From contig PKWL01000013.1 of the NCBI GenBank assembly GCA_003133225.1, positions 24,509-88,508 on the forward strand: DNA of 64,000 nucleotides, written 5' to 3'. Made by a program: the position numbers and the translations under genes. Positions within the stretch are counted from its first letter, which is position 1, and the number at the start of each line of letters is the position of its first letter. Below the pieces are notes generated by a model that had not been told where the DNA came from, ran no database searches, and saw only the letters and a list, made by a program, of their open reading frames with translations. Positions 26,647 to 34,859 of this stretch are shown here, piece after piece. Origin of the DNA: Janthinobacterium sp. Lineage in GTDB: Bacteria > Pseudomonadota > Gammaproteobacteria > Burkholderiales > Burkholderiaceae_D.

Positions 26647-27007
26647 TCGATCATCCGCTGGCGGCGACCATGATATCTCATTCGCGGCGATGCTTTCACA
26701 GCCCGCAATGGCGCCGGGGCTGCCTGAACCGCAAGCGCGCCACCCAACAGGACAGGAATTGCCTGCGCTGGAAGTTCATTTTGCCGCTAACTTCCTGTAT
26801 CTGCCAATTCCCGGTGGACCAAGCAGCACGCTTTCATCGCCGCGACTGGTCGGCGAGCGCCGGACTGCGCGCTCTCCCGCGGGATCTATAAATGGACGTC
26901 CAAAGGCGCCGCGCCACGGCGGCGGATGGCATAATTTGAGATAGTTCAAGCGCTACCTTTTTAAATGGTATATATTGTTTATATTATTCTTGAAAAAAGA
27001 GGCAATC
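26647..27007. other. Intergenic region with AT-rich promoter patch
   Basis: About 360 bp. The last 55 bp (26955-27007) are markedly AT-rich, with TATATATTG and TTATATTATTC suitable as -10 elements for the H1-like gene that follows. Nothing else is recognised; open frames over 26510-26944 look like shadows. Confidence 0.5.
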
Positions 27008-27631
27008 ATGAACAAGTCAAACGCACCTGGGGCCGCTGGCAACGGCCCCGTCTCATCGTTCCCGACGTCGGCCGCGATTCAGGCTCCGCCCAAACCAGTC
27101 CCGGCAAAGAGCGCGCCGCGGGCCAAAGCTGCGGCCGTCAATCCGAGGGCGTCCGTTGTGAAAACCAAGCCCCTGGCCGCCAAGGCCAAAGCGGGCCCCG
27201 TCAAAGCTGCCGTCGGCAAGCCAGCTGCCGCCAAAGCTAAAGCGGCCGCTGTCAAAGTCACCAAACCAGCCGCACCAGCGCGCGCCGGAGCCGTGCCGGC
27301 GGCACGTAGCGCCGCCAAGCCCGTGGCCGCCCAGGCCAAGATGCGCCGCATCCCCATTTTGGCGGCCGATACCGCGGCCAAAGACAAAGCCCGCAAGCCA
27401 AAATTGGTGCGCGACAGCTTCACCATGCCGGAGCAGGAATATGCCGTACTAAGCCAGGTGAAAAAGGCCTGCCTGAAGGCCGGTTTTGAAATTAAAAAAA
27501 GCGAACTGCTGCGCATCGGCGTGGCGTTAATCAGCCAGATCGATCTGGCGACGCTGCAAACGGTACTGTCGGCCTTGCCGCAACTGAAGACGGGAAGGCC
27601 CAAAAAATCTAATTCGACGCTGCCTAACTGA
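27008..27631 (+). CDS. Histone H1-like Ala/Lys/Pro-rich protein with conserved C-terminal domain
   Basis: A 207-residue protein (start MNKSNAPGAAGN, GAGG upstream). Residues about 30-120 are a low-complexity basic stretch of AAKAKA, KPAAAKAKA and PVAAQAK type, like bacterial H1-type DNA-compacting proteins. Residues about 135-207 form a distinct domain: KLVRDSFTMPEQEYAVL, KKACLKAGFEIKKSELLRIG and LKTGRPKK. The KKSELLR core with preceding strand resembles ribbon-helix-helix-type DNA binding. It probably binds DNA non-specifically, with the tail folding on a helix dimer (inference). An AT-rich promoter region lies upstream. Confidence 0.75.
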   Translation: MNKSNAPGAAGNGPVSSFPTSAAIQAPPKPVPAKSAPRAKAAAVNPRASVVKTKPLAAKAKAGPVKAAVGKPAAAKAKAAAVKVTKPAAPARAGAVPAARSAAKPVAAQAKMRRIPILAADTAAKDKARKPKLVRDSFTMPEQEYAVLSQVKKACLKAGFEIKKSELLRIGVALISQIDLATLQTVLSALPQLKTGRPKKSNSTLPN

Positions 27632-27899
27632 CGCTCCGAAAAAGGCGTTGGGGTCACTGGTTGAGGGCGCTTCACGCGCCACTGGAGTCGGCCGCGATGG
27701 GTGCCGTCAACTGACGTCGGTGGCGGCGCGCCTTGAGCCGCGCCCTAGCAAGCTTAGGAATGGAGATTTTGAGGCGGGAACCAAAGGGGATGGTAGTTTG
27801 GCGGAGCGTTGGCAGAGCGCAGGCGGCGCGTTCGCGTCGGCCGCGAGCGTTCCGCTGCCGGTCCGGCAAGATCAGCGCGAGCTGATCGGCGGATACTAA

Positions 27900-28160
27900 T
27901 TAGTGCATGGACGCAATCGACAGTTCCTTCAGTTCGCGGATACTCATCTCCGACTTTTCATGCATGCGCAGTAAAATGGTTGCGCCGACGGCAAGCTTGC
28001 GGTGGCGAATTTTGCTGATGATGGGCGGCTGCACTTCAAGCTTGCGGCACAATTCCGCATCGTTTTTCAAGTTCATTTTCGTAATTAATGTGTCGAGCAG
28101 CTTGTTGGGCACAAAACTGGATGGCTCAAGTGCGCGCGCGCGGTTCATCGCCTCGATCAT
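27900..28160 (-). CDS. Small HTH (Cro/CI-like) DNA-binding protein
   Basis: About 86 residues from ATG 28160 (MIEAMNRARALEPSSFVPN); other in-frame starts are 28148 and, far upstream, 28310. The core NKLLDTLITKMNLKNDAELCRKLEVQPPIISKIRHRKLAVG is a helix-turn-helix with recognition helix PPIISKIRHRK. The following LRMHEKSEMSIRELKEL is typical of a family of short regulators widespread in Burkholderiales. No target is apparent. It lies convergent to the H1-like gene. Confidence 0.75.
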   Translation of the reverse strand: MIEAMNRARALEPSSFVPNKLLDTLITKMNLKNDAELCRKLEVQPPIISKIRHRKLAVGATILLRMHEKSEMSIRELKELSIASMH

Positions 28161-28392
28161 TTCCAATTTTTTTGGCGTACGTTCATGGACTCCTCCAAGG
28201 GCATCGGGATGGATAGGGGTAGGTTGCCGGACCAATTCCGGTCGCCGCGTCAAGCGGGCAGCGCGGGCCGGGCATAGCCATGCCATTTTTTCCAATAATA
28301 CTACGATCATAATATCGAAGGAGCATGATGGGAAAAATTAACTAAATGGCTATGCAAAAATGCCAAATCGGTGTTTAAGGACAGACCGCTTG

Positions 28393-29070
28393 TCAAAGGG
28401 CGGGTGCGATGGGCGCATCGTTCAGTCCGGTTTTGCTGAGGATCAGGATGCGATCGGCCATGGCCGCCGCTGCGTGCGAGTGGGTGACCATGATGGCGCA
28501 GCTGCCATTGGCTTTGATTTCGTCACGCAGCAGGCGGAGGATGGCGTGTGCCGTATCAGGGTCGAGGTTGCCTGTCGGCTCGTCGGCAAGCAGCAAGGCA
28601 GGGCGGTGCACCAGCGCTCTTGCGATCGCAACGCGCTGGAGTTCTCCGCCCGACAGTTGATGGGGAAAGTCGGCGCCGCGCCCGGCGAGGCCGACCACGT
28701 CTAACATGACTTGTGCGCGCGCCAGCGGCAAGCCGTTTAGGAGCAAGGGCAAGGCGACGTTTTGCAACAAGGTCAGATGCGGCAACAAATGGAAGGCTTG
28801 GAAAATGAACCCCATCCGGGCGCGCCGCAGGCGAGTCGCGGCGTCGTCGTTCAAGCTCGACATGCCAATGCCATCGATCCGGATCGGGCTCGGTTCGTCG
28901 CCGCTGTCCGGACTGTCGAGGCCAGCAATCAGGTTCAGCAAAGTCGATTTGCCAACGCCGGATTCGCCCATAATGGCGACGAATTGGCCGGCGTGGAAAC
29001 GGTGGGACAGGTCAGCTAGCACCGCCGGTCCGTTGGGATAGGACTTGGAAAGATGGCGAAGTTCAAGCAT
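28393..29070 (-). CDS. ABC transporter ATP-binding protein, LolD/MacB-like, last gene of the transporter operon
   Basis: A 225-residue ATPase (start MLELRHLSKSYPNG at 29070). Walker A is GESGVGKST, the Q-loop is in FIFQAFHLLPHLTLLQNV, the signature is LSGGELQRVAIARAL, Walker B is ALLLADEPTGNLD and the switch His is in VTHSH. The sequence groups with the LolD/MacB/FtsE type rather than PhnC. It lies 11 nt behind a PhnE-like permease gene, so it is the second ATPase of the operon. No FtsX-type permease is adjacent, so its membrane partner is uncertain; it may energise the second permease, making two half-systems. The frame is open far upstream only as a shadow of the permease. Confidence 0.88.
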   Translation of the reverse strand: MLELRHLSKSYPNGPAVLADLSHRFHAGQFVAIMGESGVGKSTLLNLIAGLDSPDSGDEPSPIRIDGIGMSSLNDDAATRLRRARMGFIFQAFHLLPHLTLLQNVALPLLLNGLPLARAQVMLDVVGLAGRGADFPHQLSGGELQRVAIARALVHRPALLLADEPTGNLDPDTAHAILRLLRDEIKANGSCAIMVTHSHAAAAMADRILILSKTGLNDAPIAPAL

Positions 29071-29081
29071 GGGCGGGTCCT

Positions 29082-29885
29082 TTAGCGCGTCAGGTTGCGG
29101 CGCAAGGCAAAGCTGACGGCGTCGACCAATCCCACCATGAGCAGCATGGCGATGATCACCGTGGCGGCCTTTTCCATCTGGAACAGGGACAGGTGGTACT
29201 TCAACATCTGGCCCAAGCCGCCGGCGCCAACCACGCCCAAAATGGCGGCGGCGCGGATATTGTTCTCCCATCGGTACAGGGTGTATGACAGCATCTGTGG
29301 CAGCGTTTGCGGCAGGGTCGCGTAAAAAAATGCCGCCATTGGCGTCGCGCCATTGATGCGCAAGCTCTGTTCGGCATGCGGCGCGGCGTTTTCGAGCGCA
29401 TCGGCGAACAATCGACCCAGTACGCCGGCAGTGTGGGCAGCCAGCGCCAAGGTGCCGGCGAAAGGCCCTAGGCCGCACGCAATCAAGAGAATCGAAGCCC
29501 ACACCAGTTCCGGAATCGAGCGCAGGACGTTGAGAAGCAAACGCGTAAGGGCGCGCGCCGGCGCGCTGAAGCGGCCGGCTGCCGGCAGCGCGAAGACCAG
29601 TCCGGCGATGGCGGCAAGGACGGTGCCCAAGGCCGACATCGCCAGCGTTTCCGAGGTTGCCGCGGCGCACTTGAGCAAGAAGGACGGAGACAGGTCGGGC
29701 GGAGCAAATCCGCCCAAAAATTCGGCGATGCTGCGCGCCGCTGACGTCGTGAAAAAGGCGCTCCATTGTAGCGGCAGCGAAGCGAAGCTGGCCAGCACCA
29801 GCACGACCAGCGCTAGCAGCAGTAGTGCCGTGGCGATTGGCCGGGCCGGGGCCGGCGGCAGGCCGGGATGCGGCGCGCTCTTCAT
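29082..29885 (-). CDS. PhnE-type ABC transporter permease (second copy)
   Basis: A 267-residue inner-membrane permease starting MKSAPHPGLPPAPARP at 29885. It has about six hydrophobic helices and the BPD-type EAA-like loop NGATPMAAFFYATLPQTLPQMLSYTLYRWENNIRAAAILGVVGAGGLGQ. The block LRSIPELVWASILLIACGLGPFAG is typical of PhnE/PtxC permeases. It overlaps the preceding permease by 4 nt (ATGA). The two permeases probably form a heterodimer. Substrate is inferred from the binding protein of the same operon. Confidence 0.87.
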   Translation of the reverse strand: MKSAPHPGLPPAPARPIATALLLLALVVLVLASFASLPLQWSAFFTTSAARSIAEFLGGFAPPDLSPSFLLKCAAATSETLAMSALGTVLAAIAGLVFALPAAGRFSAPARALTRLLLNVLRSIPELVWASILLIACGLGPFAGTLALAAHTAGVLGRLFADALENAAPHAEQSLRINGATPMAAFFYATLPQTLPQMLSYTLYRWENNIRAAAILGVVGAGGLGQMLKYHLSLFQMEKAATVIIAMLLMVGLVDAVSFALRRNLTR

Positions 29886-30724
29886 ACCAGTTTGCGCAAC
29901 ATCTTGGAGAACGCATCGGCGGCGGCAACTAGCAGCACGAATACCAGTAGCATCGAGGACACTTCGCCGCCGGCCAACATTTTCATCGATTCGTCCATGC
30001 GCTGTCCGAGGCCGCCGGCACCGACAAACCCCATGACCACCGAGCCGCGGATCGCGCATTCCCACCGATACACGGTATAGGACAGCAATTCAGATGCCGA
30101 GGCCGGCAGGGCGCCATACAACAGGGCGGTCAAGCGCCCGCTGCCGTTACGCAACAGGGCGTCGGTGGCTTGCGGGTCGGACGATTCGAGGATTTCAGCA
30201 TAAACCTTGCCCAACATACCGCAATAGCTTAAGCCGATCGCCAGGACGCCGGCCGTGGGCCCAAGCCCGATGATGCGCACGAACAGCAAAGCCCACACCA
30301 GTTCCGGCACGCTGCGCAATAACACCAGCAGCCAGCGCACGCCTTGACGCACGCATGCCGCTGTCAGGCGCATGCGGCCGGTACCCAGGCGCGAAATGGA
30401 CAGCCGCTCCGTCACTAGAATGGCGGCCGGGATCGCGCCGAGCAGGGACAGGGTCAAGCCGGCGCTGGCGATGGCCACGGTTTGCCACGTCTCGTGCACC
30501 AGCATTTGCAAAAATTCCGCCGAATGGGCCGGCGGAATGAAGTCCGCCAGAAAACGCCCAGTGGCCGCGAGGCTTTGCCGGTCGAACAAGATGGACGGCT
30601 TAAATTCGCTGGCCACGAGCATCGGCCACAGCACGAGCAGGGCCATCACGGCCATCGTCACCCGCCCCGGCCAAGCGGGGTCAGGATGGCGTTCGATGTC
30701 GCCCGTTTGGGAAGCGTGTTTCAT
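29882..30724 (-). CDS. PhnE-type ABC transporter permease (first copy)
   Basis: A 280-residue permease with hydrophobic helices at about residues 25-40, 80-105, 130-160, 170-190, 230-250 and 255-275. It shares LLRSVPELVWALLFVRIIGLGPTAG and LLYGALPASASELLSYTVYRWE and GFVGAGGLGQ with its downstream neighbour, so the two arose by duplication. It starts 3 nt after the stop of the ATPase gene and overlaps the next permease by 4 nt. Confidence 0.87.
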   Translation of the reverse strand: MKHASQTGDIERHPDPAWPGRVTMAVMALLVLWPMLVASEFKPSILFDRQSLAATGRFLADFIPPAHSAEFLQMLVHETWQTVAIASAGLTLSLLGAIPAAILVTERLSISRLGTGRMRLTAACVRQGVRWLLVLLRSVPELVWALLFVRIIGLGPTAGVLAIGLSYCGMLGKVYAEILESSDPQATDALLRNGSGRLTALLYGALPASASELLSYTVYRWECAIRGSVVMGFVGAGGLGQRMDESMKMLAGGEVSSMLLVFVLLVAAADAFSKMLRKLV

Positions 30725-30727
30725 GAA

Positions 30728-31546
30728 TCAAAAACCGGCGCCGTTGCCAAGCCGCGGCGCCGTATCAGGCATGGGCGCGGCTGCAGCGTTGCGATACAGC
30801 GCGTTCACCATTGCGTCGCCCACCGCTTCGCGCGGCAGGTCGAACACGATGCGACCATCGCGCAGGCCGATGATGCGGGGAAAATGGACGCGCGCCACTT
30901 CCACTTGGTGCAGGCTGCAAATTAGGGTCGCGCCGCGCGCCGCCGCTTCTAGTTGTAATGTGGCAATCACTACTTGCGACAGCGCCGGGTCGAGCGCCGA
31001 TAGTGGCTCATCGACCAGGAAGGCTTGCGCCTGCGACAGCAGCAGACGTGCTAAGCCGCAGCGTTGCCGCTCGCCGCCCGACAGGCGATCCACCCGAGCA
31101 TACAATTTATCGCCCAACTGAAAGCGCGACAAGGCCTCGTAGGCAGCCTGCGGATCGGCTGGCTTCACCAGCGAGGCCAGCGCGCGCCACAGGCTCCATT
31201 GCGGCAGACGCGCCGCCAGCACGGCCGTAACGACGCGCTGGCGCGGCGGCAAGGGCGGGGTTTGCGGCGCCAGGAACAGCCGGGCGCGCAGGCGGTGGCG
31301 CGCGGCTTCCGCTAGGAGCCATGGATTAAAGCCAAAGGCATAGAGGCAACCGCTGGCGGGACGATGGGCGCAGGCAAGGGTCGCGAGCAGGGTGGTCTTG
31401 CCGGCGCCCGACGGTCCGATGATCGCGACCTGTTCGCCCTGCTCTATGACGAGTTCGATGTCGCTGAGGGCCGCGGTATTGGCCGCACCCGGATGGCGCA
31501 CCGTCACGTTTTCCAAAACATAGCCAGCTTGACGTGAACGAAGCAT
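30728..31546 (-). CDS. PhnC-type ABC transporter ATP-binding protein
   Basis: A 272-residue ATPase of the phosphonate-importer type. Walker A is GPSGAGKTT, the signature LSGGERQRCGLARLL, Walker B AFLVDEPLSALDP, and the switch His lies in CSLHQVEVAR, a PhnC-like SLHQVD variant. The final 25 residues are an Ala/Pro-rich tail. It lies 3 nt behind the binding-protein gene and 3 nt before the first permease, so it is the main energiser of the importer. Confidence 0.88.
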   Translation of the reverse strand: MLRSRQAGYVLENVTVRHPGAANTAALSDIELVIEQGEQVAIIGPSGAGKTTLLATLACAHRPASGCLYAFGFNPWLLAEAARHRLRARLFLAPQTPPLPPRQRVVTAVLAARLPQWSLWRALASLVKPADPQAAYEALSRFQLGDKLYARVDRLSGGERQRCGLARLLLSQAQAFLVDEPLSALDPALSQVVIATLQLEAAARGATLICSLHQVEVARVHFPRIIGLRDGRIVFDLPREAVGDAMVNALYRNAAAAPMPDTAPRLGNGAGF

Positions 31547-31549
31547 CGG

Positions 31550-32422
31550 TTATTTTTTCAGCAAACCCGCATTTTGCGCCGCCGCTTCGATCGCCGCGTA
31601 GTTCTCCCCTTTGGTCGCAATGAACTTGCTGGCGCGTTGCAAGTCGAGAATCATCTTGTCTTGCGGATTTTTGCTGTCGAGCGCGAGGAAGGCGTCGGTC
31701 AGTTTTTGGCGCAGGTCGGCACTCATGTCCGAACGGACGCTCCAATTGTAATCGTAGTAGCCGGGCGTGGTGTAGAACACGCGCACGACGGCCGGATCGA
31801 CCTTCTTCTCGACGACCAGCTTTTCCCAGACCGACATATTGAGCGCACCGGCGTCGACCTTTCCGCCGGCGACGGCGGCCACGGTGGCGTCATGCGCACC
31901 GGAAAAAGCGATGCGCTTTAGGTCGGTGTCCGGATTGATTTTCGCGGCCAGCAGGTAGGAACGCGGCATCAAATGGCCGGACGTCGACGACTCGGAACCG
32001 AAGCAGAGAGTTTTGCCCTTCAGGTCTGCCAGCTTGTTGATGCCCGGGTTGGTGGTGATGAAGACGGATTTGAATTTCTCGTCTTCCGCGCGCTGGACGA
32101 GCGGCGTGACTTGGTTTTTGCTGCGGTGCTTGGCTTGCACAAAGGTGAAGCCGCCGAACCAGACCATGTCCACTTTGTTATTGATCAACGCTTCGACCGC
32201 TGCCGCATAGTCCGTTACTGGGGTGAATTCGACCTTCATGCCAATTTTCTTGGCCAGGTACTCGCCTAGCGGCTTGAACTTGCGCTGCAACTCGGTTGGC
32301 GCTTCATCCGGAATGGCCGACACGCGTAACACGTTGGGCGTTTGCGCCGACGCGCCGGCTTGGATCAGGCCGGCAGCAAAAAATAAAATCAAAAAAGATT
32401 TAATGGCGGAAAATTTGATCAT
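31550..32422 (-). CDS. Periplasmic binding protein, PhnD-like (putative selenate/oxyanion branch)
   Basis: A 290-residue precursor starting MIKFSAIKSFLILFFAAG at 32422, with a signal peptide cleaved near ASA-QTP (about residue 27). The mature protein has PhnD-fold landmarks: LRVSAIPDEAPTELQRKFKP, VEFTPVTDYAAAVEAL, VDMVWFGGFTFVQAKHRS, FGSESSTSGHLMPRSYLL, FSGAHDATVAAVAGGKVDAGALN, YYDYNWSVRSDM and LDLQRASKFI. These match, as I recall, the branch annotated as putative selenate ABC transporter substrate-binding protein rather than true phosphonate-binding PhnD. selD lies 5 kb away, which agrees. The actual ligand is not established from sequence. AAGGGCAAG precedes the ATG. Confidence 0.82.
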   Translation of the reverse strand: MIKFSAIKSFLILFFAAGLIQAGASAQTPNVLRVSAIPDEAPTELQRKFKPLGEYLAKKIGMKVEFTPVTDYAAAVEALINNKVDMVWFGGFTFVQAKHRSKNQVTPLVQRAEDEKFKSVFITTNPGINKLADLKGKTLCFGSESSTSGHLMPRSYLLAAKINPDTDLKRIAFSGAHDATVAAVAGGKVDAGALNMSVWEKLVVEKKVDPAVVRVFYTTPGYYDYNWSVRSDMSADLRQKLTDAFLALDSKNPQDKMILDLQRASKFIATKGENYAAIEAAAQNAGLLKK

Positions 32423-32573
32423 GGTCTTGCCCTTATTCTTAGGGATATGGCTGCGCGGGGACAAAGTATTCGTCGGCGCGCTACGCGCAGCGTGTCGCGC
32501 AACTTGCATAGTCGGCTATGATAACAAAAATGTCTTCACCCGCTGCGCCGACGTCGTTGATCAGGGCACCGCC

Positions 32574-33584
32574 ATGGCAATGGCGGCCTTCCTAACTCAC
32601 TCTTTGTGCCTTATGCCTATTTTCCGCCGCCCGGAATCTGCTATGGTGCCTGCGGCCGCTTGTGGCGCCGCCCTCGCCGACATCAAAGCCGGCCTGCTGG
32701 CCCGAAACGCGGTTGCCGCGCCCAAATACTTATACGACGCGCTCGGCTCGAAGTTGTTCGAGGCCATTTGCGAACTGCCTGAATATTACCCGACTCGCAC
32801 CGAAGCGGGTATTTTTGCCGAGCACGGTGCCGACATGGCGCGCGCCGCCGGCGCCGGCATGACGCTAATCGACTTGGGCGCGGGCAACTGCGCCAAGGCG
32901 GCCAAGTTGTTTCCGCTCCTTCATCCGGCGCAATATGTGGCGATCGATATATCCCACGATTTTCTGCACGAATCGCTAGAGCGCTTGCAGCAGCGTTTTC
33001 CGCACATTGAAATGACCGGGCTGGGGCTGGATTTTTCCAGCCAGTTCGAGCTTCCCGGTACGGTGCGCATGGACCAGCGTCTGTTTTTTTACCCCGGCTC
33101 CTCGATCGGAAATTTTGCGCCGAACGAGGCCCTCGAATTCCTAAAGCGCCTGCGCGCCAACTCGCTTAGCGACGGCGGCCTCTTGATCGGCGTCGACTTG
33201 ATCAAGGAAGCGGACCTGCTGGACGCCGCCTACGATGATGCGCTGGGTGTGACGGCCGCCTTCAACCTCAACCTGCTGCGCCACCTCAACCGTTTGCTGG
33301 GCGCCGATTTCGATGTGCGCGAGTGGCGGCATCGAGGTTTTTTTAATGCCGCCGAGCGCCGCGTCGAAATGCATCTGGAAGCGCGCAGCGACCTGACGGT
33401 AACCTGGCAAGGTGGCGTGCGCCGCTTTGGGCGCGGCGAACGGATCCACACGGAAAGCAGTTATAAATACACGATAGCGGCCTTCGTCGGCCTGCTTGAG
33501 CAGGCCGGGTTTCGCGCCACCAGCATCTGGACTGACGCGGCCGAATGGTTCGCCGTGATTTACAGTGACATCATCAACGATTAA
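32574..33584 (+). CDS. egtD: L-histidine N-alpha-methyltransferase
   Basis: A SAM-dependent enzyme (336 residues from ATG 32574) that trimethylates histidine to hercynine, the first step of ergothioneine synthesis. Landmarks: PKYLYDALGSKLFEAICELPEYYPTRTEAGI, SAM motif LIDLGAGNCAKA, FFYPGSSIGNFAPNEAL, LLIGVDLIKEADLLDAAYDDALGVTAAFNLNLLRHLN and HTESSYKYT. I choose 32574 because AGGG lies 7 nt upstream; ATGs at 32613 and 32643 are equally in frame and would match family length (about 320-330) as well. It is followed by egtB 2 nt later and faces the ABC transporter operon across a 151-bp divergent promoter region. Confidence 0.93.
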   Translation: MAMAAFLTHSLCLMPIFRRPESAMVPAAACGAALADIKAGLLARNAVAAPKYLYDALGSKLFEAICELPEYYPTRTEAGIFAEHGADMARAAGAGMTLIDLGAGNCAKAAKLFPLLHPAQYVAIDISHDFLHESLERLQQRFPHIEMTGLGLDFSSQFELPGTVRMDQRLFFYPGSSIGNFAPNEALEFLKRLRANSLSDGGLLIGVDLIKEADLLDAAYDDALGVTAAFNLNLLRHLNRLLGADFDVREWRHRGFFNAAERRVEMHLEARSDLTVTWQGGVRRFGRGERIHTESSYKYTIAAFVGLLEQAGFRATSIWTDAAEWFAVIYSDIIND

Positions 33585-33586
33585 CC

Positions 33587-34822
33587 ATGCCAACACACGA
33601 CATCGCCACCACTTATGAGACGGTGCGCAAACGGTCCCTGAGGCTGGCCGAGCCGCTCTGCGACGAGGACTGCGCGGCTCAATCAATGTCCGACGCGAGC
33701 CCCGTCAAATGGCATCTGGCGCACACGACCTGGTTTTTCGAGACATTTGTCCTAGAACGCATGGAAGCCGACTTCCGGCCTTTCCATCCGGTCTTCCGCA
33801 TGCTGTTCAATTCGTATTACAACGGCATCGGTGAAAAGTATCCGCGCGCGCAGCGCGGTTTATTAACGCGCCCTACCATGGCGCAGGTGCGGGCCTACCG
33901 CGCCCAGGTGGATGAGCGCATCGGCCAGCTGCTGGCCACGCGGCGCGACGGCGGGCGGGAACACCTGTCGTTGCTGTTGGCGCTGGGCCTGCAGCACGAG
34001 CAGCAGCACCAAGAATTGATGCTGACGGACGTCAAGCATCTGTTGGCGCAAAACCCCTTGTTGCCCATCTATTTCGAGGCGCCGTTCACGGCCGCGGCCG
34101 CGGCCGCGTCGCAGTCGTGGATCGCGTTCGATGGCGGCCTGCGGGACATCGGTTTTGCGGGGGACGGCTTTTGTTTTGACAATGAGCTGCCGCGTCACCT
34201 TGAATATGTCGCGCCGTTCGCACTGGCCTCGCGCCTTGTGACGAACGGCGAGTATCTCAATTTCATGGCAGCTGGCGGCTACTCGAAGGCCGCCTTGTGG
34301 CTGGCCGAGGGCTGGGACTGGGTGCGCGCCCAGGCCTTGCAATGCCCAGTCTACTGGCGGCGCGACGGGGCCGGGCAGTGGCTGGAATTCACGCTGATGG
34401 GGCAACAGCAGCTCGACTTGCAGCGGCCGGTTTGCCACTTGTCTCTCTTCGAAGCGGACGCGTATGCTAACTGGGCCGGCGCACGCTTGCCAACGGAAGC
34501 GGAATGGGAGCTTGGCGCGCGCGATGCGGCGGTGGTGACGGGCGATTTGCATCCGGCCGGCCGAGGTGAACTGGCTGGACTGACGCAAATGTATGGCCAC
34601 TGCTGGCAATGGACTAGCAGCAGTTACGCGCCTTATCCCGGGTTTCGCGCGGCGCCCGGCGCGCTCGGCGAATACAACGGCAAATTCATGCTGAACCAGT
34701 ACGTGCTGCGCGGATCGTCATGCGCGACGCCGCCCGGACATGCGCGCTTTAGTTATCGCAATTTTTTTCCGGCCGGCGCGCGCTGGCAATTTTCCGGGAT
34801 CCGTCTGGCGCGCCAGGATTAG
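33587..34822 (+). CDS. egtB: Ergothioneine biosynthesis sulfoxide synthase
   Basis: A 411-residue non-haem iron enzyme that joins hercynine to a cysteine-type thiol. The N-terminal DinB-like part has SPVKWHLAHTTWFFETF (His at about 43/46) and the metal motif LGLQHEQQHQELMLTDVKHLL; three of these His ligate iron. The C-terminal formylglycine-enzyme-like domain includes FALASRLVTNGEYLNFM, ARLPTEAEWE, GHCWQWTSSSYAPYPGF and SCATPPGHARFSYRNFF. It is co-transcribed with egtD. No egtA, egtC or egtE is seen, so the sulfur donor (Cys or gamma-Glu-Cys) is open. It reads as canonical EgtB, not as the related selenoneine synthase SenA, although I cannot exclude the latter by eye. Confidence 0.9.
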   Translation: MPTHDIATTYETVRKRSLRLAEPLCDEDCAAQSMSDASPVKWHLAHTTWFFETFVLERMEADFRPFHPVFRMLFNSYYNGIGEKYPRAQRGLLTRPTMAQVRAYRAQVDERIGQLLATRRDGGREHLSLLLALGLQHEQQHQELMLTDVKHLLAQNPLLPIYFEAPFTAAAAAASQSWIAFDGGLRDIGFAGDGFCFDNELPRHLEYVAPFALASRLVTNGEYLNFMAAGGYSKAALWLAEGWDWVRAQALQCPVYWRRDGAGQWLEFTLMGQQQLDLQRPVCHLSLFEADAYANWAGARLPTEAEWELGARDAAVVTGDLHPAGRGELAGLTQMYGHCWQWTSSSYAPYPGFRAAPGALGEYNGKFMLNQYVLRGSSCATPPGHARFSYRNFFPAGARWQFSGIRLARQD

Positions 34823-34859
34823 ATAGCCTAAGGCACTTGCGCCTTGCAAGAGTTGCCAA

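Noticed and set aside
26510..26944. Plus-strand ORF spanning the ppx 3' end
   Set aside because: Out-of-frame reading of ppx continuing into non-coding sequence; no start signal.
28393..29928. 511-codon reading of the LolD-like ATPase
   Set aside because: The extra N-terminal 286 codons are an out-of-frame reading of the upstream permease gene; the ATPase begins at 29070.
33587..34822. Calling the egtB-like gene a selenoneine synthase (senA)
   Set aside because: It carries the canonical EgtB blocks, is coupled to egtD, and no senB is adjacent; selD proximity alone is not enough.
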